A stretch of DNA of 64,000 bases from Haematobacter missouriensis (GCF_000740775.1 NZ_JFGS01000022.1:1-64000), one strand, 5' to 3'. Shown: positions 49,669 to 59,476, counted from the stretch's first letter. A program made the numbers and translations. Notes: generated by a model from the sequence alone, not told the origin.

Positions 49669-50568
49669 TCATTCGGCCTGCGCCAGCCGCACGGGCCGCT
49701 CCGAAGGAAGCGGGCCGGCATCGGCGGAGAACTCCTGCTTCGCCCGGGTCAGCCAGTCGGCATAGACCTGCGGGCTCACGACTTTAACCGTGATCGGCAT
49801 GTAGGCGTGGTTGATTCCGCACAACTCCGAGCACTGGCCGAAATAGATACCCTCCCGTTCCGCCTTGAACCAGAGCTCGGCGAGGCGACCGGGTACGCCG
49901 TCCTGCTTCACCCCGAAGGCGGGGATCGCCCAGGAGTGGATCACGTCCGCCGCCGTCACCTGCATCACGACCGTCGCCCCCATCGGAACGACAACGGCGT
50001 TATCCACGGCAAGGAGGTAGTCCGAATCAGCATATCCGTTCTCGGCCAGATCTTCCCGCGGCAGCATGATACTGTCGAATGCAATTCCTTCATCCGGATA
50101 TTCGTAACCCCAGTACCACTGATAGCCGGTCGTCTTGATGCGGATATCGGCCTCCGGCATCTCCTGTTGCTTGAACAGGATCGGCAACGAAAAGGAACCG
50201 ATCACCACGAGGATCAGGATGGGCACGATTGTCCAAGTGATCTCGAGCGGTGAATTATGCGTGAAGCGCGCGGGCTTCGGGTTGCGTTTCTCGTTGTAGC
50301 GCAGGATGCACCATACGAGAAGAAGGGTGACGAGCAGCACGATCGGCACGATGATCCACAACAGCAGACCGTCAAGCCAGTGGATATCGCGGGCGAGTTC
50401 GGTGGCCGCGGGCTGGAATCCGATCGCACCGTCGACCGGACGGCCCACGACCGGAAGGCCCCCGATGCCATCGGGCGGGGTTTCAGCGGTCTGTGCGCTG
50501 GCGGCAAAGCTGGCGAGGGATGCGGCGACAGTCGTGGCTAATCCCGTGAGCGTGGTCGAAAGGCGCAT
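49669..50568 (-). CDS. ctaC: Cytochrome c oxidase subunit II, 299 aa
   Basis: Carries the CuA centre that accepts electrons from cytochrome c. Signal peptide (RLSTTLTGLATTVAASLASFAASA), two membrane helices (WLDGLLLWIIVPIVLLVTLL and TWTIVPILILVVIGSFSLPI), then a cupredoxin domain with the aromatic WYWGYEYP and the CuA ligands in CSELCGINHAYM. ATG 50568 gives the signal peptide start; the frame is open further upstream without a ribosome site. First gene of the oxidase operon, divergent from tldD. Confidence 0.97.
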   Translation of the reverse strand: MRLSTTLTGLATTVAASLASFAASAQTAETPPDGIGGLPVVGRPVDGAIGFQPAATELARDIHWLDGLLLWIIVPIVLLVTLLLVWCILRYNEKRNPKPARFTHNSPLEITWTIVPILILVVIGSFSLPILFKQQEMPEADIRIKTTGYQWYWGYEYPDEGIAFDSIMLPREDLAENGYADSDYLLAVDNAVVVPMGATVVMQVTAADVIHSWAIPAFGVKQDGVPGRLAELWFKAEREGIYFGQCSELCGINHAYMPITVKVVSPQVYADWLTRAKQEFSADAGPLPSERPVRLAQAE

Positions 50569-50733
50569 GTTCTCCGTCCCATATGGCGCGGCACTTCCCC
50601 GGAAAGCAGTCAGCCGTGCCTGAACCGCCTTGCGGCAGTTTCCCATTGTTTCCCTGTCCTCTGAAACCATATTAGGTCATGCGCGACAAGCAAAACGTGT
50701 GTGGCGCTTCCTGAACAAAAGTACGGTTCTTCA

Positions 50734-52158
50734 ATGACCATGTCCGATTCCTTCCGTCCTTTCGAGACGATGATCGACGAGGGGCGGGCGCTGGCGCTGC
50801 TGCGCGAGACGCTCTCGGGTGCGGAGGACGGCGAGATTTTCCTTGAACGGCGCCGGTCGGAGGCGCTCGTGCTCGACGATCAGCGAATCCGTTCCGCGAG
50901 TTACGATGCGTCAGAAGGCTTCGGCCTTCGTGCCGTGAAGGGCGACGTGACGGGCTATGCCCATTCCTCCGAGATCAGCGAGGCCGCGCTTCGCCGCATG
51001 GCAGAGACGGCGCGGCTGGCCGTGGGTGATGGCGGCGGGGTCATGGCCCCGCCCCCGCCCGGCACCAACCGGCGGCTCTACACGGATGAGAATCCGATCG
51101 ACGGCGTCTCCTTCCCGGCCAAGGTCGATCTGCTGCGGGAGATCGACGACTGGGTCCGCGCGCTCGATCCGCGTGTGGTGCAGGTCTCCGCCAGTCTCGC
51201 CGCCAGCCATCAAGAGGTGGAGATACTCCGCCCCGATGGCCTTCGGCTGTCCGATGTGCGGCCGATGACCCGGATCTACATCTCCGTGATGATCGAGGAG
51301 AACGGGCGGCGCGAATCCGGCTCTGCGGGCGGCGGTGGACGGGCGGGGTTGCTCGGGCTGATCGCGCCGGAGAATTGGCAGTCCGCCGCGCGGGAAGCCC
51401 TGCGCATCGCCGCCGTGAATCTCGGCGCGGAGGCTGCACCTGCGGGCATCATGGATGTGGCGCTCGGCCCCGGCTGGCCCGGCATCCTGCTGCACGAGGC
51501 GGTGGGACACGGGCTGGAAGGCGACTTCAACCGCAAGAAAACCTCCGCCTTCGCCGGCCTTCTGGGGGAGCGCGTCGCCGCGCCGGGCGTGACGGTTCTG
51601 GATGACGGCACCATCCCGGACCGCCGCGGCTCCATCACCATCGACGATGAGGGCACCCCCTCCCGCAAGAACGTTCTGATCGAGGATGGCATCCTCGTCG
51701 GCTATATGCAGGACCGCCAGAATGCGCGCCTGATGGGGGTGGAACCCACCGGGAATGGTCGGCGGGAAAGCTACGTTCACGCCCCTATGCCCCGCATGAC
51801 CAACACCTACATGCTGGCCGGGCCGGACGACCCGGAAGAAATCGTTTCCCGCGTGAAGGATGGCATCTGGGCGGTGGGTTTCGGCGGCGGTCAGGTCGAT
51901 ATCACCAGCGGAAAGTTCGTCTTTTCCTGCACCGAGGCCTACCGCGTCACGAACGGCAAGGTCGGCGCGCCGGTGAAGGGTGCGACGCTGATCGGCGACG
52001 GACCGACCTCGCTCCGCCATGTGCAGGCGGTCGGCAATGACCTGAAGCTGGACCCCGGCATCGGCAACTGCGGCAAGGCAGGCCAGTGGGTGCCCGTCGG
52101 TGTGGGTCAGCCGACACTGCTCATCGGCGGGCTGACGGTCGGGGGCAGCAAGCTCTGA
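50734..52158 (+). CDS. tldD: Metalloprotease TldD, 474 aa
   Basis: Catalytic subunit of the TldD/TldE protease, which trims unfolded or modified peptides. The zinc motif HExxxH is HEAVGH at residues 254-259 followed by GLEGDFNRKKTSAF; other family segments are TIDDEGTPSRKNVLIEDG and GGGQVDITSGKFVFSCTEAY. The partner tldE is not in the window. The start is one of two close ATGs (50734 or 50740); neither has a strong ribosome site. A perfect hairpin follows the stop. Confidence 0.95.
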   Translation: MTMSDSFRPFETMIDEGRALALLRETLSGAEDGEIFLERRRSEALVLDDQRIRSASYDASEGFGLRAVKGDVTGYAHSSEISEAALRRMAETARLAVGDGGGVMAPPPPGTNRRLYTDENPIDGVSFPAKVDLLREIDDWVRALDPRVVQVSASLAASHQEVEILRPDGLRLSDVRPMTRIYISVMIEENGRRESGSAGGGGRAGLLGLIAPENWQSAAREALRIAAVNLGAEAAPAGIMDVALGPGWPGILLHEAVGHGLEGDFNRKKTSAFAGLLGERVAAPGVTVLDDGTIPDRRGSITIDDEGTPSRKNVLIEDGILVGYMQDRQNARLMGVEPTGNGRRESYVHAPMPRMTNTYMLAGPDDPEEIVSRVKDGIWAVGFGGGQVDITSGKFVFSCTEAYRVTNGKVGAPVKGATLIGDGPTSLRHVQAVGNDLKLDPGIGNCGKAGQWVPVGVGQPTLLIGGLTVGGSKL

Positions 52159-52165
52159 TCTCACC

Positions 52166-52186
52166 GCGGGGCCGGATCGGCCCCGC
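52166..52186 (+). terminator. Terminator-like hairpin after tldD
   Basis: GCGGGGCC pairs perfectly with GGCCCCGC across GGATC, 7 bp after the stop. No strong T-run. Confidence 0.65.
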
Positions 52187-52330
52187 TCCAAGTATCGAAT
52201 GCCATCCGGAAGCGACTCGGTGCGAAGCAATCCTGGATCCTGTCCAGGGCGCTGGAAAGCAATGCCAACCCAAATGCGGGGCATTCTGCCCCGGATGGCA
52301 GGAATGGTCGTTCTGGCACAAACCTGCCGT

Positions 52331-52768
52331 TCAGGGACGGCGCTTTTCCAAGCGAATGTCGCCGTTCCCGGCGTCCTGTTCGTTCGACCAGCCTAAGCGG
52401 CGGTAAAAGCCAGCGGCCCGTGTCGTGCTGCCCGTCTCTAGCCAACATGCGGTGTGACGAGCGAAGAGGTGTTTTTCGGCCTCATTCACAAGGCTACGTC
52501 CGACACCCCTGCCTTCATGCGACGGAAGCACGAAAGCCGCGAACAAAGACCCTTCTTCTTGGGCAATCATCGAAAACCCAACTATCGTCTCGTTTTCAAC
52601 CGCAACCCAGGCACACGGTTCGGCAGCGATCATGGCAAAAACTGACTCTGGGGTAATACCCATGTCCGCCAGCTCTGCTACCGATAATACATTCTCATTC
52701 ACCGAGGTCCGGACGTTGAAGATGCCTGCAATGTCGGCTTTTTCGGCTAGCCTGATATGAATATTCAT
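52331..52768 (-). CDS. GNAT family N-acetyltransferase, 145 aa
   Basis: Acetyl-CoA-dependent acetyltransferase: IHIRLAEKADIAGIFNVR at the start, the CoA pyrophosphate loop in LPSHEGRGVGRSLVNEAE, and the end ETGSTTRAAGFYRRLGW. The target is unknown. Start ATG 52768 has AAGGA 4 nt upstream; an ATG at 52801 is alternative. Base composition departs from the neighbours (about 50 percent G+C over 52561-52800 by my count, against about 67 percent in a sample of dprA), so horizontal acquisition is likely. It stands alone between tldD and dprA. Confidence 0.85.
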   Translation of the reverse strand: MNIHIRLAEKADIAGIFNVRTSVNENVLSVAELADMGITPESVFAMIAAEPCAWVAVENETIVGFSMIAQEEGSLFAAFVLPSHEGRGVGRSLVNEAEKHLFARHTACWLETGSTTRAAGFYRRLGWSNEQDAGNGDIRLEKRRP

Positions 52769-53111
52769 GAAGTCCTTCAAGGAGGTGATATGCCATCGCA
52801 CTCCGGTAGTGGAAAGTCGGCTTTCGGTTCTTTTTGGTCAATCACTGCGCCAGGCACGAATGACCGCCCTTGTCCGGCGAGCTAGGTTCAACTGCTTCAG
52901 AAGGCGATTCTGATCGGCATCTTGCACCAAGGGCAACCGCCTACGCTCCAAGATTCGGATCTGCGGCTCTCGTAGGTGCAACGCGGGCTGAACGGGACCG
53001 TCGGGGCTCCAGGCTGCGGATTTACTCACCCGCGAGGGCGGTCGGCGGATTCACCCGGTATTAACGTTCTTCGGCGACAGTGGCTCCCGTGGTGCAGGAT
53101 GGAGCCTGACG
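52769..53111. other. Intergenic stretch, no gene recognised
   Basis: About 340 bp upstream of both the GNAT gene and dprA. It is partly lower in G+C. No intact gene, tRNA or clear promoter pair was found; it may hold remnants from the event that brought in the GNAT gene. Confidence 0.45.
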
Positions 53112-54299
53112 ATGAAGGATATGCCCAGCCCTCTCCCCAACCCTCTGTTGGCGGAGGAGGAACGGTTCGCGCGGCTCAGGCTGATCCGATCGCCCCGGGT
53201 GGGGGTTTTGACCTTTCGGCGTCTCCTCGCGGAACATGGCTCCGCGCTTCGGGCATTGGAGGCGCTTCCCACACTTGCGGCGGCGTCGGGCGCGCGGGAC
53301 TACCGCCCCGCGGGCGGAGCGCTCGTGCGGGCGGAAATCGCTGCCGGTCGCGCAGCAGGCGCTCGCCTTCTGTTCGAGGGAGAGCCCGACTACCCGCGCC
53401 TGCTGGCCGAAATCCCGGATGGGCCACCGCTCCTCTGGGCCCTCGGTGACATTTCCCTTCTGAGGAGGCCGATGGTGGCGCTGGTCGGCGCGCGCAATGC
53501 ATCCAGCCTCGGCATCCGCATGGCACGACGGCTTGCAGGCACGCTGGCTGAGGCCGGGTTTCCGGTCGTCTCCGGCCTTGCCCGCGGCATCGACACCGCC
53601 GCGCATGAGGCGGCACTTCCCCACGGCACGATCGCGGTTCAAGCAGGAGGGATAGACGTGATCTATCCCCGTGAAAACACTGATCTGGCGTCCCGGATCG
53701 GTCGCTCCGGCCTCCGCCTGAGCGAGCAACCCCCGGGGATGCAACCGCTTGCAAGGCACTTCCCCCAGCGCAACAGGATCGTCTCCGGCCTCAGTCATGC
53801 CGTGGTGGTGGTGGAAGCTGCGCCCCGTTCCGGCAGCCTCATCACCGCGCGGAACGCGCTGGATCAGGGGCGGGAGGTGATGGCTGTTCCCGGTCATCCG
53901 CTGGATGAACGCGCGGGTGGCTGCAATCTGCTCATTCGGGAGGGAGCGCTTCTGGTGCGGGGGGTGGAAGATGTGATCGCAGCGCTCGCAGCGCTTCCCG
54001 ATCAACTCCTGTGTCCCGGCACAGCGGAATCACGGCGGCCAGTTGCACCCATCTGTCACGCAGGCCCCGACCTTCGGACGCGGCGCCCGCGGCCTGGCGG
54101 GGCCGTGGTCGCGGCCGCCCGGGGCGATGCTCCGCTTCCTCACCTCATTCTGGATCGGCTGAGCCACAGTCCCGTGCCGGAGGATCAGGTGCTCCGCGAT
54201 CTCGGCATCAGCGTGGGAGAGGGCGCGCCCGCCCTTCTCTCTCTTGAACTGGAGGGACGTGTGTTCCGTCATCCGGGTGGCCTGCTAAGCCGGGCATGA
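53112..54299 (+). CDS. dprA: DNA-processing protein DprA, 395 aa
   Basis: Cytoplasmic protein that protects incoming single-stranded DNA during transformation and loads RecA. The Rossmann-like DprA core (about 70-290) contains LVGARNASSLG, VVSGLARGIDTAAHEAAL, the family segment RNRIVSGLSHAVVVVEAAPRS (shown in part) and GHPLDERAGGCNLLI. A C-terminal winged-helix domain (about 330-390) follows an Arg/Pro-rich linker. Ribosome site GGAG 7 nt before ATG 53112. It probably belongs with the topoisomerase gene downstream, a common pairing. Confidence 0.95.
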   Translation: MKDMPSPLPNPLLAEEERFARLRLIRSPRVGVLTFRRLLAEHGSALRALEALPTLAAASGARDYRPAGGALVRAEIAAGRAAGARLLFEGEPDYPRLLAEIPDGPPLLWALGDISLLRRPMVALVGARNASSLGIRMARRLAGTLAEAGFPVVSGLARGIDTAAHEAALPHGTIAVQAGGIDVIYPRENTDLASRIGRSGLRLSEQPPGMQPLARHFPQRNRIVSGLSHAVVVVEAAPRSGSLITARNALDQGREVMAVPGHPLDERAGGCNLLIREGALLVRGVEDVIAALAALPDQLLCPGTAESRRPVAPICHAGPDLRTRRPRPGGAVVAAARGDAPLPHLILDRLSHSPVPEDQVLRDLGISVGEGAPALLSLELEGRVFRHPGGLLSRA

Positions 54300-54642
54300 C
54301 GCGCGACAAGAGCATGCATGTCGTTAGATCGGGCATCTACGCCATTTTCCTGAAGGATGCCGGCTGCGAAGGTAAGGGGAGGCAGCGCCTTTCGCCGGCG
54401 CGTAACGCCCTCCTGCTGCCCGGGTGTCCTCACGACGACGAAGAAGAGCACGTGACCGCTTTCTTCCATCCGGCTCCGCAAACCCTCCAGCGTGGCCGAC
54501 AGAGCTTCGCGCCCAGGGCGGCTGTCCATGGCGGCTGTGTTGACGCGCGATGTGCCGCTCGCATTTGACTCGTTCCGTGGCTGCGTCACCTTGAGGGCAT
54601 GGCAGACGCGCCCGGTCGCGTCGAAACTCAACGGAGGATGAT
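54300..54642. other. Gap between dprA and the lipoprotein gene
   Basis: About 340 bp. Two overlapping candidate frames exist: plus strand 54296-54568 (ATG overlapping the dprA stop by ATGA) and minus strand 54269-54529. Both have G/C-rich third positions, neither has a recognisable domain, and at most one can be real. Confidence 0.4.
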
Positions 54643-54888
54643 ATGTTGAAACGAACCGGATTGCTGTGTTGCGCCGCGGCACTCGCCCTCGCGGCCTGCG
54701 GCCCGACGACACCGGAAGAAAGCGCCTATCGTCAGCATGAGGCCGGATGTATCGCGGGCAGTGTGACGGGTGCCGTGTTGGGCGCCGCGCTCGGCAACGC
54801 CTTCGGCGGTGGGACGGGTCGCACGATCATCACCGCGACCGGTGCAGCGCTCGGCGGTCAGGCCGGTAACCAGCTGACCTGTGGCTGA
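54643..54888 (+). CDS. Glycine-zipper lipoprotein, 81 aa
   Basis: Small lipoprotein: signal LLCCAAALALAAC with the lipobox LAAC, then a short polar part with YRQHEAGCIAG and a glycine-zipper hydrophobic segment (GAVLGAALGNAFGGGTGRTI). Proteins of this type insert in or lie against the outer membrane. Function unknown. Strong ribosome site GGAGG 5 nt before ATG 54643. The EF-hand gene follows 13 bp later. Confidence 0.85.
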   Translation: MLKRTGLLCCAAALALAACGPTTPEESAYRQHEAGCIAGSVTGAVLGAALGNAFGGGTGRTIITATGAALGGQAGNQLTCG

Positions 54889-54901
54889 GGGAGAGACAAG
54901 A

Positions 54902-55258
54902 ATGAACCGCAAACTGATCCTCGCCTGCGCCGCGACGCTTCTCGCGACGCCCGTGCTCGCGCAGTCCGAAGGCGTCGGCGTAATTGACGAACGCGTCCTC
55001 CAGCTCATGGATGCCAATGGCGACGGGGTCGTCACCCGAGCCGAAATGCAGGCTTATGCAGAACGGGCCTTCACGCAGCTCGACACCAACGGCAACGGGC
55101 GGCTTGAACCGTCGGAGACGAGCCAGGTCCTGTCTGCCTCCCAGTTCCAGATCATGGACAAGAACCGCAACGGCTGGCTCTCGAAGAAGGAGTTCATCGA
55201 TCAGATCATGGCCGATTTCGCCTCCGCCGACAAAAACGGCGACGGCGTTCTGCGCTGA
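54902..55258 (+). CDS. Exported EF-hand calcium-binding protein, 118 aa
   Basis: Periplasmic protein with a signal peptide (NRKLILACAATLLATPVLA) and four EF-hand-type loops: DANGDGVVTRAE, DTNGNGRLEPSE, DKNRNGWLSKKE and a last partial DKNGDGVLR at the very C-terminus. The first three keep acidic residues at the calcium positions. Role unknown, perhaps calcium buffering or sensing at the cell surface. ATG 54902 is preferred because it starts the signal peptide. Ends in a strong hairpin. Confidence 0.9.
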   Translation: MNRKLILACAATLLATPVLAQSEGVGVIDERVLQLMDANGDGVVTRAEMQAYAERAFTQLDTNGNGRLEPSETSQVLSASQFQIMDKNRNGWLSKKEFIDQIMADFASADKNGDGVLR

Positions 55259-55267
55259 TTTGCGCAC

Positions 55268-55296
55268 GGGGGGCGGCTGCCGTGCCGCCGCCCCCC
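55268..55296 (+). terminator. Terminator hairpin after the EF-hand gene
   Basis: GGGGGGCGGC pairs exactly with GCCGCCCCCC (10 bp) 9 bp after the stop; no T-run of note, but the stem is very stable. Confidence 0.7.
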
Positions 55297-55298
55297 GG

Positions 55299-55327
55299 TT
55301 GACAAGCGGGGCGTCCCGTCACATGTA
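55299..55327 (+). promoter_or_regulatory. Sigma-70 promoter of topA
   Basis: Perfect -35 TTGACA (55299-55304), a 17-bp spacer and the -10-like CATGTA (55322-55327), 48 bp before the ATG and directly after the preceding hairpin. Confidence 0.6.
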
Positions 55328-55375
55328 AGCCGCCGCGCGGCCGACACTCACACCTGCGCCGCGGCAGGAGGATGA

Positions 55376-58021
55376 ATGGCCGTCGTCGTCGTCGAATCGC
55401 CCGCCAAAGCCAAGACCATAAACAAGTACCTTGGCCCCGGTTTCACCGTTCTGGCCTCTTACGGGCATGTACGCGACCTGCCGCCGAAGGATGGCTCCGT
55501 CGATCCCGAACACGATTTCTCCATGAAGTGGGAGGTTGCCTCCGACAGCAAGAAACATGTCAAGGCGATCACCGACGCGCTGAAGGATGATGACACGCTG
55601 ATCCTCGCTACCGACCCTGACAGGGAGGGGGAGGCCATCTCTTGGCACCTGAAGGAAGCGCTGTCGAAGGCGATCGCCAAGAAGAAGGTCTCCCGCGTGA
55701 CCTTCAACGCCATCACCAAGGATGCCGTCACCAAGGCCATGGAGGCCCCCCGCGACGTGGATATGGAGTTGGTGGAGGCCTATCTCGCCCGCCGCGCGCT
55801 CGACTATCTTGTGGGGTTCAACCTCTCGCCGGTGCTATGGCGCAAGCTGCCGGGGGCCAAGTCGGCGGGCCGGGTGCAGTCCGTCTGCCTGCGGCTCATC
55901 GTAGAGCGCGAGATGGAGATCGAGGCGTTCCGTGCCCGCGAATACTGGTCCGTAACGGCCGTGCTGGTCACACCGCGGGGGCAGGAATATCAGGCGCGCC
56001 TGACCGTTCTGGGCGGCAAGAAGCTCGACCGCTACGACATTCCGACGGCAGAGGCAGCGGAGATCGCGGTGCAGGCGATCCGATCCCGCGACCTGACGGT
56101 GCAGGGTGTCGAATCGAAGCCCGCGAGCCGCAACCCCTCCCCGCCCTTCATGACCTCCACTCTCCAGCAGGAAGCGTCGCGCAAGTTCGGCATGGGCGCG
56201 CGGGCCACGATGACGGCGGCCCAGCGGCTCTACGAGGCGGGCTATATCACCTATATGCGGACCGACGGGATCGACATGGCCCCGGAGGCGGTCTCCGCCG
56301 CACGGGCCGAAATCGGCCGGCGGTTCGGCAAGGACTACGTGCCGAACAGCCCGCGGCTCTACAAGAACAAGGCCAAGAACGCGCAGGAAGCGCATGAGTG
56401 CATCCGCCCGACCGACATGTCGATGTCGGCTGACAAGCTCGGCGTCTCCGAAACCGACCAGCGGCGGCTCTACGAACTGATTTGGAAGCGGACCATCGCC
56501 AGCCAGATGGCCAGCGCCCGGATGGAGCGGACGACCGTAGATGTCACCTCCGCGGATGGTCAGGTCGGCCTTCGCGCCACCGGGCAGGTCGTGCTGTTCG
56601 ACGGATTCCTCAGGGTTTACGAGGAAGGCCGGGACGATGATGGCGACGAGGACGGCGCCCGGCTGCCGCAGATCATGCAGGGCGAACCCGCGGAAAAGCG
56701 CGACATCCAGCCCGAGCAGCACTTCACCCAGCCGCCCCCCCGCTACACGGAGGCGACCCTCGTCAAGCGGATGGAGGAGCTGGGGATCGGTCGGCCCTCC
56801 ACCTATGCCTCCATCGTCACGACGATCCAGGACCGGGAATACGTCCGCAAGGAAAAGAACCGCCTGATCCCGGAGGACAAGGGCCGGCTCGTCACCGCCT
56901 TTCTGTCCAACTACTTCCGCCGTTATGTCGAATACGACTTCACCGCCGATCTGGAGGGGCAGCTCGACGACATCTCTGCCGGGGAGCGGGATTACAAGGA
57001 TGTGCTGGCGCGATTCTGGAAGGATTTCTCTGCCGCGCTGGAGGGCACGTCGGATCTGCGGATCTCGGAGGTGCTCGACAAGATCGACGAGGTTCTGTCC
57101 CCGCATCTCTATCCGCCAAAGGCCGACGGCTCAGATCCGCGGCTCTGCCCGCTCTGCGGCAAGGGCGATCTGCACCTTAAGACCGCGCGGTTCGGCAGCG
57201 CGTTCATCGGCTGCTCCAACTATCCCGAATGCCGCTACACACGCCCCCTCTCCGCTCCCGGCGGGGATGAGGAGGCGTTGTCCGCCGATGGCCGCATCCT
57301 CGGCAATGACGAGGCGGGCCTGCCGATCACCATCCGCACCGGACGCTTCGGCCCCTATGTGCAGCGGGGGGAGGCGTCGGAGGACGTGCCCAAGCCGCCC
57401 CGCGCATCGCTGCCCAAAGGTTGGGCGCCGGGCGAAATGACGCTCGAGAAGGCACTCCAGCTTCTGGAACTGCCCCGGCCCATCGGTGACCACCCGGAGG
57501 ACGGCGTGCTGGTGGAGGCGGGCATCGGGCGCTTCGGACCTTACGTCAAACACGGCACCACCTATGCCAACCTGCCGGATGTGGAAGAGGTTTTCACCAT
57601 CGGCATGAACCGTGCGGTGGAGGTGCTGGCCCAGAAAGCCTCCCGCGGACGCGGCGCGGCCAAGGCGGCGCCACTGAAGGAACTCGGGGAGCATCCCGAC
57701 GGCGGCCCCGTACAGGTGATGGCAGGGCGCTATGGCCCCTACGTCAAATGGGGCAAGGTCAATGCGACCCTGCCAAAGGAAGTGCAGCCGGAGACCGTCA
57801 CGCTGGAGGAAGCGCTGCCCCTGATCGCCGCGAAGGCCACCAAGGGGGGCAAGAAGGCGGCACCGAAGAAAGCGGCAGCCAAGAAGGCTCCGGCAAAGAA
57901 AGCGCCGGCGAAAAAGGCCACCGCAAAAACGGCCACCGCAGAAACGGCACCTGCTAAGACGGCTGCCGCGAAAAAGCCGGCGGCAAAGACTGCTACAAAG
58001 AAAGCCGCCTCCAGCGAGTGA
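55376..58021 (+). CDS. topA: DNA topoisomerase I, 881 aa
   Basis: Type IA topoisomerase that relaxes negative supercoils. Toprim domain: VVVVESPAKAKTINKYLG and LATDPDREGEAISWHL. The active-site Tyr is Tyr293 in YITYMRTDG. The C-terminal part has one four-cysteine zinc ribbon (CPLCGKGD to CSNYPEC) and three further topoisomerase C-terminal repeats with GRFGPYV or GRYGPYV. The last about 60 residues are a Lys/Ala/Pro-rich tail of repeated AKKAPAKK-like units, expected to bind DNA. ATG 55376 follows GGAGG. Confidence 0.98.
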   Translation: MAVVVVESPAKAKTINKYLGPGFTVLASYGHVRDLPPKDGSVDPEHDFSMKWEVASDSKKHVKAITDALKDDDTLILATDPDREGEAISWHLKEALSKAIAKKKVSRVTFNAITKDAVTKAMEAPRDVDMELVEAYLARRALDYLVGFNLSPVLWRKLPGAKSAGRVQSVCLRLIVEREMEIEAFRAREYWSVTAVLVTPRGQEYQARLTVLGGKKLDRYDIPTAEAAEIAVQAIRSRDLTVQGVESKPASRNPSPPFMTSTLQQEASRKFGMGARATMTAAQRLYEAGYITYMRTDGIDMAPEAVSAARAEIGRRFGKDYVPNSPRLYKNKAKNAQEAHECIRPTDMSMSADKLGVSETDQRRLYELIWKRTIASQMASARMERTTVDVTSADGQVGLRATGQVVLFDGFLRVYEEGRDDDGDEDGARLPQIMQGEPAEKRDIQPEQHFTQPPPRYTEATLVKRMEELGIGRPSTYASIVTTIQDREYVRKEKNRLIPEDKGRLVTAFLSNYFRRYVEYDFTADLEGQLDDISAGERDYKDVLARFWKDFSAALEGTSDLRISEVLDKIDEVLSPHLYPPKADGSDPRLCPLCGKGDLHLKTARFGSAFIGCSNYPECRYTRPLSAPGGDEEALSADGRILGNDEAGLPITIRTGRFGPYVQRGEASEDVPKPPRASLPKGWAPGEMTLEKALQLLELPRPIGDHPEDGVLVEAGIGRFGPYVKHGTTYANLPDVEEVFTIGMNRAVEVLAQKASRGRGAAKAAPLKELGEHPDGGPVQVMAGRYGPYVKWGKVNATLPKEVQPETVTLEEALPLIAAKATKGGKKAAPKKAAAKKAPAKKAPAKKATAKTATAETAPAKTAAAKKPAAKTATKKAASSE

Positions 58022-58103
58022 GGGGGGCCCTTGCTGCGGGCGCATTGACATGCCCCGCCCCCGTTGCCACAACTTCCGCGAGGGAAACGGACGGGAGGAC
58101 CGG

Positions 58104-58829
58104 ATGGGGAAGATCTACGGCAACGCTCAGGAGGCTCTCGACGGCCTACTGTTCGACGGAATGCTGATCGCCGCGGGCGGTTTCGGCCTCTGCGGCATCC
58201 CGGAACTCTGCATTTCCGCGATCCGGGACGCAGGCACCAAGGAACTGGTCATCGCCTCCAACAACTGCGGGGTGGATGAATTCGGGCTGGGCCTGCTTCT
58301 CCAGACCAAGCAGATCCGCAAGATGATCTCCTCCTACGTGGGCGAGAATGCGGAATTCATGCGGCAATACCTGTCGAACGAGATCGAGGTGGAGTTCAAC
58401 CCGCAGGGCACGCTGGCCGAGCGGATGCGCGCGGGCGGAGCAGGCATTCCCGGATTCTACACCAAGACCGGCGTCGGCACGATCATCGCGGACGGAAAGG
58501 AACACAAGGACTTCGACGGAGAGACCTACATCCTCGAACGCGGTCTGGTCGCCGATCTCTCCATCGTGAAGGCGTGGAAGGCCGACGAGACGGGCAATGT
58601 CGTTTTCCGCAAGACGGCACGCAACTTCAACCCGCCCGCCGCGACCTGCGGCAAGATCTGCGTCTGCGAGGTCGAGGAGATCGTACCCGTCGGCTCTCTC
58701 GACCCGGACGAAATCCACCTGCCGGGCGTCTATATCCACCGGCTGATCCAGGGCCACCACGAAAACCGCATCGAACAGCGCACCACGCGCGCGCGCCCGG
58801 CCTCCGCCGCGGCAGGGGAGGAAGTCTGA
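58104..58829 (+). CDS. 3-oxoacid CoA-transferase subunit A, 241 aa
   Basis: Alpha subunit of a two-chain succinyl-CoA:3-ketoacid (SCOT/AtoD type) CoA-transferase that activates acetoacetate for use as carbon source. Signatures: [16 protein letters not shown] at the N-terminus and [40 protein letters not shown] near the C-terminus. ATG 58104 has GGAGG at 5 nt. The stop overlaps the subunit B start (TGATG). Confidence 0.95.
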   Translation: MGKIYGNAQEALDGLLFDGMLIAAGGFGLCGIPELCISAIRDAGTKELVIASNNCGVDEFGLGLLLQTKQIRKMISSYVGENAEFMRQYLSNEIEVEFNPQGTLAERMRAGGAGIPGFYTKTGVGTIIADGKEHKDFDGETYILERGLVADLSIVKAWKADETGNVVFRKTARNFNPPAATCGKICVCEVEEIVPVGSLDPDEIHLPGVYIHRLIQGHHENRIEQRTTRARPASAAAGEEV

Positions 58830-59476
58830 TGGCCGGCGAGGTGAAGAAGGGCTGGGACCGCAACCGCATGGCCGCGCGCGCCGCGCAGGATCTGCAGGAC
58901 GGCTGGTATGTGAACCTTGGCATCGGCATTCCGACGCTGGTCGCGAACTACATCCCCGAGGGCGTGAACGTCACGCTGCAATCGGAAAACGGCATGCTCG
59001 GCATCGGCCCATTCCCCTATGAGGGCGAGGAGGATCCCGATCTCATCAATGCGGGCAAGCAGACGGTGACGGCGCTTCCGCAGACCGCCTTCTTCGACAG
59101 CGCGCAGAGCTTTGCCATGATCCGGGGTGGAAAGATCGCAATGGCCATTCTCGGTGCCATGGAAGTGTCAGAGACGGGTGATCTGGCCAACTGGATGATC
59201 CCGGGCAAGCTGGTTAAGGGCATGGGCGGGGCGATGGATCTTGTCGCCGGTGTGAAACGTGTCGTCGTCGTGATGGATCACGCGAACAAAGCGGGTGAGT
59301 CGAAAGTTCTAAAGGAGTGTACGCTCCCGCTCACCGGCAAGGCGGTGGTGGACCGCATCGTCACCAACCTCGGAGTGCTTGACGTGGTGCCGGGCGGCCT
59401 GAAGCTTGTGGAGCTTGCAGATGGCGTGACCGAGGCGGAGCTTCGGTCCCTAACGGAGGCTACGATCGTTGACTGA
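58829..59476 (+). CDS. 3-oxoacid CoA-transferase subunit B, 215 aa
   Basis: Beta subunit with the catalytic glutamate in [13 protein letters not shown], which forms the CoA thioester intermediate. Other family parts: [20 protein letters not shown] and [19 protein letters not shown]. The ATG overlaps subunit A by one base. The last codons overlap the small GNAT-like gene. Confidence 0.95.
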   Translation: MAGEVKKGWDRNRMAARAAQDLQDGWYVNLGIGIPTLVANYIPEGVNVTLQSENGMLGIGPFPYEGEEDPDLINAGKQTVTALPQTAFFDSAQSFAMIRGGKIAMAILGAMEVSETGDLANWMIPGKLVKGMGGAMDLVAGVKRVVVVMDHANKAGESKVLKECTLPLTGKAVVDRIVTNLGVLDVVPGGLKLVELADGVTEAELRSLTEATIVD

